DNA of 5,992 bases, from NCBI GenBank assembly GCA_020353135.1, contig CP070688.1, positions 1,120,773 to 1,126,764 of the forward strand. The letters run 5' to 3'. Both the position numbers and the translations under genes were made by a program. Every line of letters starts with the position of its first letter. Positions within the stretch are counted from its first letter, which is position 1. The notes beneath the pieces were generated by a model that saw only the letters and a list, made by a program, of their open reading frames with translations, did no database searches and had not been told where the DNA came from. This document shows, in pieces, positions 1 to 5,352 of this stretch. This DNA is from Chloroflexota bacterium (GTDB lineage Bacteria > Chloroflexota > Anaerolineae > Promineifilales > Promineifilaceae).

Positions 1-16
1 GATTATTCAACTGTTA

Positions 17-105
<89 letters not shown>

Positions 106-140
106 AGTACAATGATGCAGGCGGCGATGGTCGAACGAAA

Positions 141-169
141 AGTATAGCACGGCGAAAATTCGCTGTCAA
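141..169 (-). promoter_or_regulatory. sigma70 promoter of tRNA-Ser
   Basis: On the minus strand a perfect -35 TTGACA (164-169) is followed by a 17-bp spacer and -10 TATACT (141-146, 5 of 6 to consensus). The predicted start near 134 would leave about 29 nt to be trimmed from the tRNA 5' end. The -35 box overlaps the stop codon (166-168) of the upstream protein gene. The spacer contains a short dyad, GCGAA-AA-TTCGC (152-163). Confidence 0.85.
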
Positions 170-954
170 AAACGAGTATCTGGCGGTTCGATGGTCGATT
201 CCAGGCGCAGACTTGAGATCTCTATCCACTGCTGCTGCCCGATAGGCAATGCTCCCCAGCGAAATCGTCCCTTCGGCGTCGCTGCCAGATACTGATTGTC
301 CAGCCAGCATACAAATCCAAGTGGCCCGCTCGGTCCGCGATCGGTCTGAAGAATGAGCGTATCGTCGACGAGGAATCGACAACCATCGGGCTGCCATTCA
401 AGTTGGTATTGATGCCACTCGACCATTGACAAACCGACAGGCGCATAGCTGATTTTCAAACGGCGCCGAATGGCCGGCCAGGTGCGCCGTCGTATCGAAA
501 CGACGTTGTTCATGGCCAGGATCGGCAGTGCCAGAGGAGCCAGAATACACGTCCATGGCGTAGCAACATCCATGGTTCCCGCAAACCAGCCCCGACCCGG
601 TCCCGCCTCGGGAAATGGCAGATCCGACGGGCGCGATGCGAAGAAGAACCAAGTTGCCTGGGGCAGAGCCGGTCGGCGAATCGTCGGATCGCCGAAAGGA
701 GCATTCCAAAAACCGAATCCGGCCGTACCCAACATTTTGTCCTCTGGATGAGAGAATCGTGCCCGCAAATCCAAGCGCGTTCCCGGCCGCCAGGGATAGT
801 CCCGCCTTTTCGAGCCTCCATAGTCGTCCAGCTGTGCGTCCGTATACCCGGCGTCAGTGGGATTCAATAACAACTTGCAGCTGGTGTCGCTGACGACCCG
901 GCCGCCGTTTATTTCAAGTCGTCTCAATGACGATAGGCGCTCAATCGAAGTCAT
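166..954 (-). CDS. Uncharacterised protein, C-terminal part resembling a concanavalin A-like beta-sandwich
   Basis: This is a 262-residue protein that I cannot assign to a named family. The N-terminal part (about 1-75) is charged and beta-rich. The middle has aromatic stretches (GFGFWNAPFGDP, 79-90; TWFFFASRPSDLPF, 101-114) and a Pro-rich hydrophobic run at 136-148. The C-terminal part (about 178-252) has the pattern W-x-x-Y-x-L-x-W-x-P-D, then F-L-V-D-D, then GPLGFVCWLDNQY, ending in a beta-strand-like WIEISSLRLE. That order of strands and aromatics recalls the carbohydrate-binding/GH16-like jelly roll, but I see no ExDxxE catalytic motif, so enzymatic activity is not supported. No signal peptide is visible, which argues for a cytoplasmic protein. 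The ATG at 952-954 is supported by GAGGT at 964-968, 9 nt upstream. The gene runs divergently from the MBL-fold gene, and tRNA-Ser follows it. Confidence 0.8.
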   Translation of the reverse strand: MTSIERLSSLRRLEINGGRVVSDTSCKLLLNPTDAGYTDAQLDDYGGSKRRDYPWRPGTRLDLRARFSHPEDKMLGTAGFGFWNAPFGDPTIRRPALPQATWFFFASRPSDLPFPEAGPGRGWFAGTMDVATPWTCILAPLALPILAMNNVVSIRRRTWPAIRRRLKISYAPVGLSMVEWHQYQLEWQPDGCRFLVDDTLILQTDRGPSGPLGFVCWLDNQYLAATPKGRFRWGALPIGQQQWIEISSLRLESTIEPPDTRF

Positions 955-963
955 TATCCGATT

Positions 964-968
964 ACCTC
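964..968 (-). promoter_or_regulatory. Ribosome binding site GAGGT of the 262-residue protein
   Basis: GAGGT lies 9 nt upstream of the ATG at 952-954 on the minus strand and fixes that start. Confidence 0.6.
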
Positions 969-977
969 GACATCAGG

Positions 978-983
978 TATAAT
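978..983 (+). promoter_or_regulatory. Candidate -10 box of the MBL-fold gene
   Basis: A perfect TATAAT stands 28 nt before the ATG at 1012, giving a predicted start near 990 and a leader of about 22 nt. No good -35 is visible at 16-18 bp spacing (TTATCC at 954-959 is the nearest, 3 of 6), and there is no TGn extension. Activity would need an activator, or the match is chance. The box sits in a near-palindrome, GGTATAATTACC (976-987), inside the 57-bp divergent region, so it could affect both genes. I could not place a convincing promoter for the minus-strand neighbour. Confidence 0.45.
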
Positions 984-994
984 TACCACGATTT

Positions 995-1000
995 AAGGAG
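995..1000 (+). promoter_or_regulatory. Ribosome binding site AAGGAG of the MBL-fold gene
   Basis: AAGGAG lies 11 nt before the ATG at 1012. The spacing is slightly long, but no other in-frame start near it matches the family N-terminus. Confidence 0.6.
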
Positions 1001-1011
1001 CGTGCAATTAG

Positions 1012-1647
1012 ATGGAAATCACTTGGTATGGTTTGAGTTGTTTTCGCCTGAGCGGCCGCGGTTTGGCCAGCTTCGTTACCGATCCTTACGACAACTCGAC
1101 TGGTCTTCCGCCGCTCAAACTACGAGGTGATGTGGTAACAATCAGTCATGACTCGAGTGGTCATAACCATGCGTCCGCGGTAGGTGGCCGGCGTCATGCT
1201 CTCGCCGGTCCGGGCGAATATGAGATAGGCGGCGTCTTCGTCACCGGCATCGCCACCAACGAAGAGGACGGTTCTCTTGCTAATGTGCTATTCGTTTTCG
1301 ATTTCGGCGATGTGACCATTGCCCATCTGGGGGACATGGCCAAGGTACCGACTCAGACCAAGATCGAGGCACTGGAGCAAGTTGACGTCTTGCTGTTGCC
1401 GGTTGGCGGCGGAAATAGCCTCAATGCGGCGCAGGCGGCCGAATTGGTCTCAATGCTTGAGCCTCGAATCGTCGTGCCCATGCACTATCAAATTCCTGGA
1501 CTGAAGACAGAACTCAACGATGTCGATCGTTTCCTGAAGGAAATGGGCGTAAGCAGGCCTGACGAAGAATCGACGCTCAAGGTAACCCGGAGCGTCGTTT
1601 CCGAGGAAACGCGTGTGGTTCTGTTGGCGCCCAAGATCAAGAAGTGA
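1012..1647 (+). CDS. MBL-fold (UlaG/UPF0173-like) protein with degenerate metal-binding motif
   Basis: This 211-residue protein spans a complete short metallo-beta-lactamase fold of the UlaG/UPF0173 type. Family marks are the N-terminal MEITWYG-SCFRL strand, TDPYD (23-27), GPGEYEIGGVFVTGI (66-80), HLGD (105-108), LLLPVGGG (127-134), NAAQAAELV (138-146) and PMHY (156-159). Members are usually cytoplasmic metal-dependent hydrolases, often of unknown substrate. The hallmark HxHxDH is altered: residues 46-51 read HDSSGH, so H46 and H51 remain while the second His is Ser48 and the Asp is Gly50. The His usual after the first Gly (WYGH) is Leu8. H105, D108 and H158 remain. Either metal binding is reduced or another ligand set is used (H53 lies nearby). 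The reading frame is intact with no sign of decay. The ATG is preceded by AAGGAG (995-1000) at 11 nt. The small downstream gene may be co-transcribed (gap 87 bp). Confidence 0.9.
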   Translation: MEITWYGLSCFRLSGRGLASFVTDPYDNSTGLPPLKLRGDVVTISHDSSGHNHASAVGGRRHALAGPGEYEIGGVFVTGIATNEEDGSLANVLFVFDFGDVTIAHLGDMAKVPTQTKIEALEQVDVLLLPVGGGNSLNAAQAAELVSMLEPRIVVPMHYQIPGLKTELNDVDRFLKEMGVSRPDEESTLKVTRSVVSEETRVVLLAPKIKK

Positions 1648-1734
1648 CCTGACAAGAGACATGTGCCTGGGGCGACTTACCTCATGCGAAGAGTGCAGCT
1701 CCGGGCGACGTAGATGATGAGCGGCGATGCTGAT

Positions 1735-2037
1735 ATGACGACAAGAATGATATTGCGCTGGGATATTCAGCCTGGGGTAGAGTCCGAGTATTTCGAGTTC
1801 ATGGTGAGTGAGTTCATCCCCGGGCTAAAGAGGCTAGGGATTGTCGATCCCGGCGTGTGGTACACAGCCTATGGTGACGTCGAGCAAATCCTGGTCAGCG
1901 GCACGACTGAAACCAAGGATCATATGAAGTATGTGCTCCGCAGCAATGAATGGGCTCGTCTGAAGGAGCGGCTGGAGGGTCTAGTCAGTAATTTCAGCCA
2001 AAAGATTACCCCGGCCAGGGGAGGCTTTCAACTCTAG
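1735..2037 (+). CDS. Small protein, probable dimeric alpha/beta-barrel (ABM/NIPSNAP-like) fold
   Basis: The start chosen here gives 100 residues. Predicted elements follow a ferredoxin-like beta-alpha-beta-beta-alpha-beta order: strand RMILRWDI (4-11), helix from VESEYFEF to about 35, strand VWYTAYG (41-47), strand EQILVSG (50-56), a long helix about 60-83 containing EWARLKERLEGLV, and strand SQKITPA. This is the layout of small stress-response or monooxygenase-like dimeric barrels. No cofactor or catalytic residue identifies a function, and the fold call is inference. The start is uncertain: ATGs at 1714 and 1717 would add 7 or 6 residues but have no Shine-Dalgarno sequence. The ATG at 1735 has only weak GAGCGG (1719-1724) at 10 nt, yet sits directly before the first strand. 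The gene follows the MBL-fold gene and converges on fmdB. Confidence 0.75.
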   Translation: MTTRMILRWDIQPGVESEYFEFMVSEFIPGLKRLGIVDPGVWYTAYGDVEQILVSGTTETKDHMKYVLRSNEWARLKERLEGLVSNFSQKITPARGGFQL

Positions 2038-2079
2038 CTTTGGATTCTGCCTGCCTACCTGTCGAACAACACCTAACGC

Positions 2080-2106
2080 AAAACGCCCCGCACACGGGCG
2101 GGGCGC
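2080..2106 (-). terminator. Rho-independent terminator of fmdB
   Basis: On the minus strand a GC-rich stem CGCCCCG (2099-2105) pairs with CGGGGCG (2084-2090), with an extra inner pair leaving a 6-nt loop, and runs straight into TTTT (2080-2083). It lies about 32 bases past the fmdB stop. On the plus strand no T run follows, so its polarity serves fmdB, although the hairpin could also hinder read-through from the convergent gene ending at 2037. Confidence 0.8.
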
Positions 2107-2137
2107 ATGGAATCACGCTTTCGGTCTATGGTATCGG

Positions 2138-2458
2138 CTATGACGCGCTCGACGCACTAGCGCTATCTGAAGTTGATGCGGATTTTGCCGGCGTCGGCTT
2201 GCTCTCGACCTTCTTATCGGCGTCCTTAGTCTCGTCCTTTGAAGACGGCCCACTTCCATTAAGCGAACTGCTTGTCTTACCGTTCTTATTGTCAGTCACA
2301 TAGAAGCCAGATCCCTTGAAGACGATGCCTACAGGTGTGATCACCTTGCGAATAGTTGACCCGCATACCGGACATTCGGTCAATGGATCATCCGAGAAAC
2401 GCTGGCGCGCTTCAAAGCGATGGTCACAATTTGTGCACTTGTAACTATAAGTAGGCAT
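2138..2458 (-). CDS. fmdB: FmdB-family zinc ribbon protein
   Basis: This 106-residue protein begins with the FmdB putative regulatory zinc-ribbon domain (the CxxC_CxxC_SSSS family). It starts MPTYSYKCTNC, with C8/C11 and C29/C32 as the two zinc knuckles, followed by the typical FKGSGFYVTD (48-56). The domain ends near residue 57. The remaining half is a low-complexity tail: Ser-rich KTSSS, then an acidic/Lys stretch KDETKDADKK, then an Ala/Ser run to the end. Such tails are normal in this family, though this one is fairly long. The family name comes from a gene linked to formamidase/acetamidase in Methylophilus; the actual role is unsettled. The ATG is supported by GAGGT (2465-2469) at 6 nt. 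The gene appears to be a single-gene unit with its own promoter and terminator. Confidence 0.93.
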   Translation of the reverse strand: MPTYSYKCTNCDHRFEARQRFSDDPLTECPVCGSTIRKVITPVGIVFKGSGFYVTDNKNGKTSSSLNGSGPSSKDETKDADKKVESKPTPAKSASTSDSASASSAS

Positions 2459-2464
2459 TAATGA

Positions 2465-2469
2465 ACCTC
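2465..2469 (-). promoter_or_regulatory. Ribosome binding site GAGGT of fmdB
   Basis: GAGGT lies 6 nt upstream of the ATG at 2456-2458 on the minus strand, fixing the start at the MPTYSY family N-terminus. Confidence 0.7.
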
Positions 2470-2485
2470 AAGATCTTAGGCTGCC

Positions 2486-2504
2486 GTCGTCACGGCGTGA
2501 CGAC
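2486..2504. repeat. Perfect 9-1-9 inverted repeat in the fmdB leader (operator or 5' UTR hairpin)
   Basis: GTCGTCACG (2486-2494), one central base (2495) and CGTGACGAC (2496-2504) form a perfect dyad. With the predicted fmdB start near 2507 it covers about +3 to +21. As DNA it is a plausible repressor site. As RNA it could form an 8-bp stem with a 3-nt loop near the 5' end of the fmdB message. No T run follows on either strand, so it is not a terminator. Confidence 0.8.
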
Positions 2505-2513
2505 AACTTCGCT

Positions 2514-2542
2514 ATTTTAGCCGTCACAACCCTACCTGACAA
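2514..2542 (-). promoter_or_regulatory. sigma70 promoter of fmdB
   Basis: On the minus strand, -35 TTGTCA (2537-2542, 5 of 6), a 17-bp spacer and -10 TAAAAT (2514-2519, 5 of 6) predict a start near 2507 and a leader of about 49 nt carrying the 9-1-9 dyad. Confidence 0.75.
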
Positions 2543-2664
2543 CTGTTTTGGCTGTGTGATCATACTATGACACCGTTAACAAAATGTAAGAAGCTTAACC
2601 AAATGCGGAAACGTCACTGTCGAAAACGTCGTTCCATGGCAATTTTATTGCCCGGTCTTAACCC

Positions 2665-2669
2665 AGGAG
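2665..2669 (+). promoter_or_regulatory. Ribosome binding site AGGAG that decides the PH-domain gene start
   Basis: AGGAG ends 1 nt before an in-frame GTG at 2671, too close to use, and 7 nt before the ATG at 2677, which is ideal. The ATG is therefore the start. Confidence 0.75.
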
Positions 2670-2676
2670 TGTGCAA

Positions 2677-3225
2677 ATGACTCGAAATGACTCTCGCGAA
2701 CGCGTCAGGTCTCGTGTGTGGAAGGCAATCGCTCAATCCGAAATCGACTTGAGTTCTGTGCCTGCAGCGGATCAGGAGACGCTGGTCGATCTGGTGGCCG
2801 AAGCTGCGATTCTGGAGATCGACGACGAAATGATTCAGCAGGAGTCGGCCGACAAGGCCGCGGCCGACACGTACTATCCCACTGCGGAGGGCGAAGACGA
2901 ACAGCTTTTGTGGAAGGGCCGTCCGATACTGTCGATAAGCGAGCACTATCTCATTACGAACGAACGGGTACGAGTCGTTCGAGGCTTGCTAGGAAAGGAA
3001 CGGGAAGACATAGAACTTATCCGCATTCAGGATATTGATCATAGCCAAACGCTACGAGAGCGAGCTGTGAACGTGGGCGATCTGACAATACACAGCCACG
3101 ATCGAAGCCATCCGGTGGTCGTGCTAAACAATATCCGTGATGTGCAGGAAGTACACGAGATCCTGCGCCGGGCAGTCATTGCCGCCCGCAAGCATCACAA
3201 GATAACTTTCCAGGAAGAGATGTAG
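2677..3225 (+). CDS. Bacterial PH-domain (bPH_2/YdbT-like) protein
   Basis: This 182-residue soluble protein has an N-terminal helical, acidic part (about 1-65, with ETLVDLVAEAAILEIDDEMIQQ) and a C-terminal bacterial pleckstrin-homology domain of the bPH_2 type (about 75-168). The domain shows LLWKGRPILSISEHYLITNERV (77-98), VVRGLLGKEREDIELIRIQDI (100-120), SQTLRERAVNVGDLTIHS (123-140) and a closing helix VQEVHEILRRAV. In this family the Y-x-I-T-x-x-R segment and the I-x-x-I-x-D/Q turn build the barrel. Most YdbT-type proteins are membrane-anchored, but no membrane segment is visible here, so it probably acts in the cytoplasm. The ligand is unknown. The gene is divergent from fmdB and converges on the Crp/Fnr gene (45-bp gap, no convincing terminator, only a 5-1-5 dyad CCTGC-C-GCAGG at 3236-3246). 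Confidence 0.88.
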   Translation: MTRNDSRERVRSRVWKAIAQSEIDLSSVPAADQETLVDLVAEAAILEIDDEMIQQESADKAAADTYYPTAEGEDEQLLWKGRPILSISEHYLITNERVRVVRGLLGKEREDIELIRIQDIDHSQTLRERAVNVGDLTIHSHDRSHPVVVLNNIRDVQEVHEILRRAVIAARKHHKITFQEEM

Positions 3226-3270
3226 ACATCTTGACCCTGCCGCAGGTAGAATAGTTTGAATGCGGCCGGG

Positions 3271-3945
3271 CTACGACTCTGCCAGCAACTCCAGGCTCTC
3301 CCTATCAAGAATCTCGACCCGCTTGCGGCTTATTTCAACTAGCCCATCGGCTTTGAAGTCGTTCAGGGTTTGGGTGATCGTCTCACGATAGGTGCCAAGG
3401 ATCTCGCCTAGATCTTGATGCGTGTAACCGACTACCACCCTACCTTCCCCGTGCTCGTCCGCCAGTCGCAGCAACAGACTGGCCAGGCGCGAGGGAATGC
3501 TCTTGAAGGCAATTTCTTCCAGACGCGATTCTAGTGAGGTCAGGCGCCCGCCCAACGCCTCCACGAATCGAAAGGCGACCTTTGGTTTCTCACGCATCAG
3601 CCGCTCGACGTCCGGCCGGCTCATGACACACAGCAAGCATTCGTCGACAGCTTCTGCGAAAGTGTTGTGCATTCCCTGCCCTACCAGCGACATTTCGCCG
3701 AAGATCGTACCCGGGCCCAGCGTGGAAACCACCAGTTTCTTGCCACTCGGCGATATCCGGTAGAGTTGAACGCGTCCCTTCTTTAGCAGGAAGAGCACTT
3801 CGCCCGAATCTTCCGGCATGTAGAATATGCGGCCAGATTCGCAAGTTGACATCGTGATCTGCCGGTCCATCTCCTCCAATTCGCTTTGACTGAGATCTTG
3901 GAAGATCTCGATATTGGATAGGTAAGTTAGCTTGGTGTCCTGCAT
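3271..3945 (-). CDS. Crp/Fnr-family transcriptional regulator
   Basis: With the ATG at 3943-3945 the protein is 224 residues, the usual family length. The cyclic-nucleotide-binding-like beta-roll spans about 12-125, with [13 protein letters not shown] (79-91). The usual cAMP-binding Arg is absent (NTFAEA, 94-99), so a cAMP ligand is not supported. Only C35, C103 and C106 are present, so no FNR-type four-Cys cluster is visible. A dimerisation helix (about 122-148) leads to the winged helix-turn-helix, whose [21 protein letters not shown] (174-194) includes the recognition helix. It keeps the R-E-T start (R187, E188) of Crp, but a Gln stands where Crp has its second Arg. A TTG at 4012-4014 and an ATG at 3981 could extend the frame; GGGGA at 3951-3955 and family length favour 3945. 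The effector is unknown. Confidence 0.92.
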   Translation of the reverse strand: MQDTKLTYLSNIEIFQDLSQSELEEMDRQITMSTCESGRIFYMPEDSGEVLFLLKKGRVQLYRISPSGKKLVVSTLGPGTIFGEMSLVGQGMHNTFAEAVDECLLCVMSRPDVERLMREKPKVAFRFVEALGGRLTSLESRLEEIAFKSIPSRLASLLLRLADEHGEGRVVVGYTHQDLGEILGTYRETITQTLNDFKADGLVEISRKRVEILDRESLELLAES

Positions 3946-3950
3946 GTTCT

Positions 3951-3955
3951 TCCCC
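3951..3955 (-). promoter_or_regulatory. Ribosome binding site GGGGA of the Crp/Fnr gene
   Basis: GGGGA lies 5 nt upstream of the ATG at 3943-3945 on the minus strand. This favours the 224-residue form over the longer TTG or ATG starts. Confidence 0.55.
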
Positions 3956-3990
3956 ACTATATACTCCGGCCGGCTCGCCATCGCGCCCGC

Positions 3991-4006
3991 CAAACAATCG
4001 TGTTTG
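3991..4006. promoter_or_regulatory. Candidate regulator dyad upstream of the Crp/Fnr gene
   Basis: CAAACA-ATCG-TGTTTG is a perfect 6-4-6 inverted repeat, which can equally be read as CAAAC-N6-GTTTG, the 5-6-5 geometry of Crp-type sites. It lies 46-61 nt upstream of the chosen ATG. A weak promoter, TTGCGC (4026-4031), 17 bp, TACAAA (4003-4008) on the minus strand, overlaps it, so bound protein would block that promoter. The half-site differs from TGTGA, so assignment to this regulator is inference. Confidence 0.45.
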
Positions 4007-4035
4007 TAGCTCAAAAAGTTTCGATGCGCAATCCG

Positions 4036-4049
4036 GGCCGAATGCGGCC
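4036..4049 (-). other. GC-rich hairpin just after the histidine kinase gene
   Basis: GGCCG and CGGCC flank a 4-nt loop, giving a 5-bp all-GC stem about 23 bases past the kinase stop. No T run follows directly on the minus strand (a TTTTT occurs only later, near 4014-4018), so it is a poor terminator. It may stabilise or partly attenuate the two-component message before the Crp/Fnr gene. Confidence 0.4.
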
Positions 4050-4071
4050 AATCATTCGCTCATTTACGAGG

Positions 4072-5352
4072 CTATTGCGGTATCGCGAAACCGACCACCG
4101 CCCCTTCGACATCAGCCTGATCGCCATCGCCGATGACATTTTCGGCCCAGATTCGACCCCCGTGCGCCGCCACGATTCCGCTGGCAATCGCCAGTCCTAA
4201 CCCCGCGCCACCGGTCGCTCGGCTGCGAGCCTGTTCGCCGCGATAGAAGCGTTCGAAAACGCGTGGCAAATCCTCTGCGCTAAAACCTGGCCCTCCGTCC
4301 GTGACGGTAACGACCACTTCGTGTTGCTCGCGGCCGGCCAATACTTCGACCCGTCCTCCGGAAGATGTGTGTTGAAACGCGTTGTTGATCAAGTTGGACA
4401 GCACTCTACCGATCCGCGAAGCATCCATTGTCACTAGCTCGAGGTCGGGACCCACGCGCCCAACCAGTTCAATGTCTCGTTGTTCACAGAGGGGACGAAA
4501 GCCCTCAATTGTGTCTGAAATCAAATCGGCTAGTGAAACCGAGGCCATCTCCAGTTTAAGTCCGCCGGCGTCAAGCTGGGCTAATTCAAATAGGTCGTCG
4601 ATCAGGCCGTTCAGGGCAATGACTTCGGCTCGGATTGTGCGATAGTAACGCTGCCTAGTTGCATCGTCCTCGACAATACCATCGTGAAGTGCCTCGACCA
4701 TGACCCGCATACTGGTGAGTGGGGTGCGTAAATCGTGGGAGGTCCAGGCGATTAGATCGCGTCTCAGCGTCTCGAGTTCCCGTCGCTCCTGTTCAGCCTG
4801 CTGGAGTTGCGCTGCCATATCGTTGAATGAAGCTGCTACCTGCGATATCTCATCCCTGCCGGTCACATCAGCTCGCGCGTTCAGGTTACCCGCAGCCAGT
4901 TGATTGGCGGCCCCGGCCAATTGACGGAGCCCATCCGATACGCTGGCAGCCACGAACACGCCAAAGGTAGTGGCGATGATGGCCGCGAACAACAATAACA
5001 CCCCGGCCAGTGTCAGGTCATGGGCGTCTGCAAACATTAGCCAAGCCATCACCCACACATTAAACAGGGTCAAGACGGCCGCCCACACATAGGCCAATGC
5101 TAGCGTAAACATCAGCGAAGGTGAACGAGCCCAGCCACGTCGATAAAGAGCATAACCGACGGCAAGCGAGACGACGGCTGTCACGGCCAAGGTGCCTATT
5201 AACGTGGCCAGCTCCGCCAGCGGTGGCTGCATGAGTAGCGTCGTAATGACGGCGACCAGCACGAGACCGGTCAAGACGCCCACGCCCATTACCAGCCATG
5301 ACATGCCTCCCCGGCGTACAGTGCGGTCATTCTGAGCAAGTACTGCGCTCAC
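4072..5352 (-). CDS. Membrane HAMP-domain sensor histidine kinase
   Basis: This 426-residue kinase autophosphorylates on His and passes phosphate to the partner response regulator. Four hydrophobic segments are visible (about 18-41, 48-69, 79-106, 113-138), joined by very short loops: outside about 42-47 and 107-112, inside an RRGWAR loop. A positive N-terminus suggests N-in topology. HAMP follows (about 138-190), then HisKA with SHDLRTPL (phospho-acceptor H206), then the ATPase domain with N box SNLINNA (319-325), G1 DGGPGF (352-357), F box FERFYRG (366-372) and G2 GGAGLGL (381-387). All catalytic motifs are intact. It starts at GTG 5350-5352, which overlaps the regulator stop as GTGA, with GAAGGAG (5360-5366) at 7 nt. 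An ATG at 5302-5304 would shorten the N-terminus by 16 residues but lacks that context. With almost no exposed sensor domain, it probably senses the membrane or a membrane partner. Confidence 0.95.
   Translation of the reverse strand: MSAVLAQNDRTVRRGGMSWLVMGVGVLTGLVLVAVITTLLMQPPLAELATLIGTLAVTAVVSLAVGYALYRRGWARSPSLMFTLALAYVWAAVLTLFNVWVMAWLMFADAHDLTLAGVLLLFAAIIATTFGVFVAASVSDGLRQLAGAANQLAAGNLNARADVTGRDEISQVAASFNDMAAQLQQAEQERRELETLRRDLIAWTSHDLRTPLTSMRVMVEALHDGIVEDDATRQRYYRTIRAEVIALNGLIDDLFELAQLDAGGLKLEMASVSLADLISDTIEGFRPLCEQRDIELVGRVGPDLELVTMDASRIGRVLSNLINNAFQHTSSGGRVEVLAGREQHEVVVTVTDGGPGFSAEDLPRVFERFYRGEQARSRATGGAGLGLAIASGIVAAHGGRIWAENVIGDGDQADVEGAVVGFAIPQ

Noticed and set aside
510..821. Several 90-130 codon frames on both strands across 14-900
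   Set aside because: They overlap the 262-residue gene, are Arg/Pro/Gly-rich in composition, lack ribosome binding sites and match no family; one crosses the tRNA.
2040..2303. Plus-strand 87-codon frame with a Ser/Leu-rich translation
   Set aside because: It is the complement of the fmdB low-complexity tail and runs through the terminator hairpin.
3236..3246. CCTGC-C-GCAGG dyad as a terminator between the PH-domain and Crp/Fnr genes
   Set aside because: The stem is only 4-5 bp with a tiny loop, and no T run follows on either strand.
3958..3963. TATATA as a -10 box for the Crp/Fnr gene
   Set aside because: Transcription would begin at about 3951, inside the ribosome binding site, and no -35 is present at suitable spacing.
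3946..4014. TTG start adding 23 residues to the Crp/Fnr protein
   Set aside because: The extension exceeds the family length, runs through the CAAACA/TGTTTG dyad and lacks a Shine-Dalgarno sequence, while the ATG at 3945 has GGGGA at 5 nt.
3590..4051. Minus-strand open frame of 153 codons overlapping the Crp/Fnr gene
   Set aside because: It is a shifted frame of the regulator, which has clear family motifs; the translation is low-quality and motif-free.
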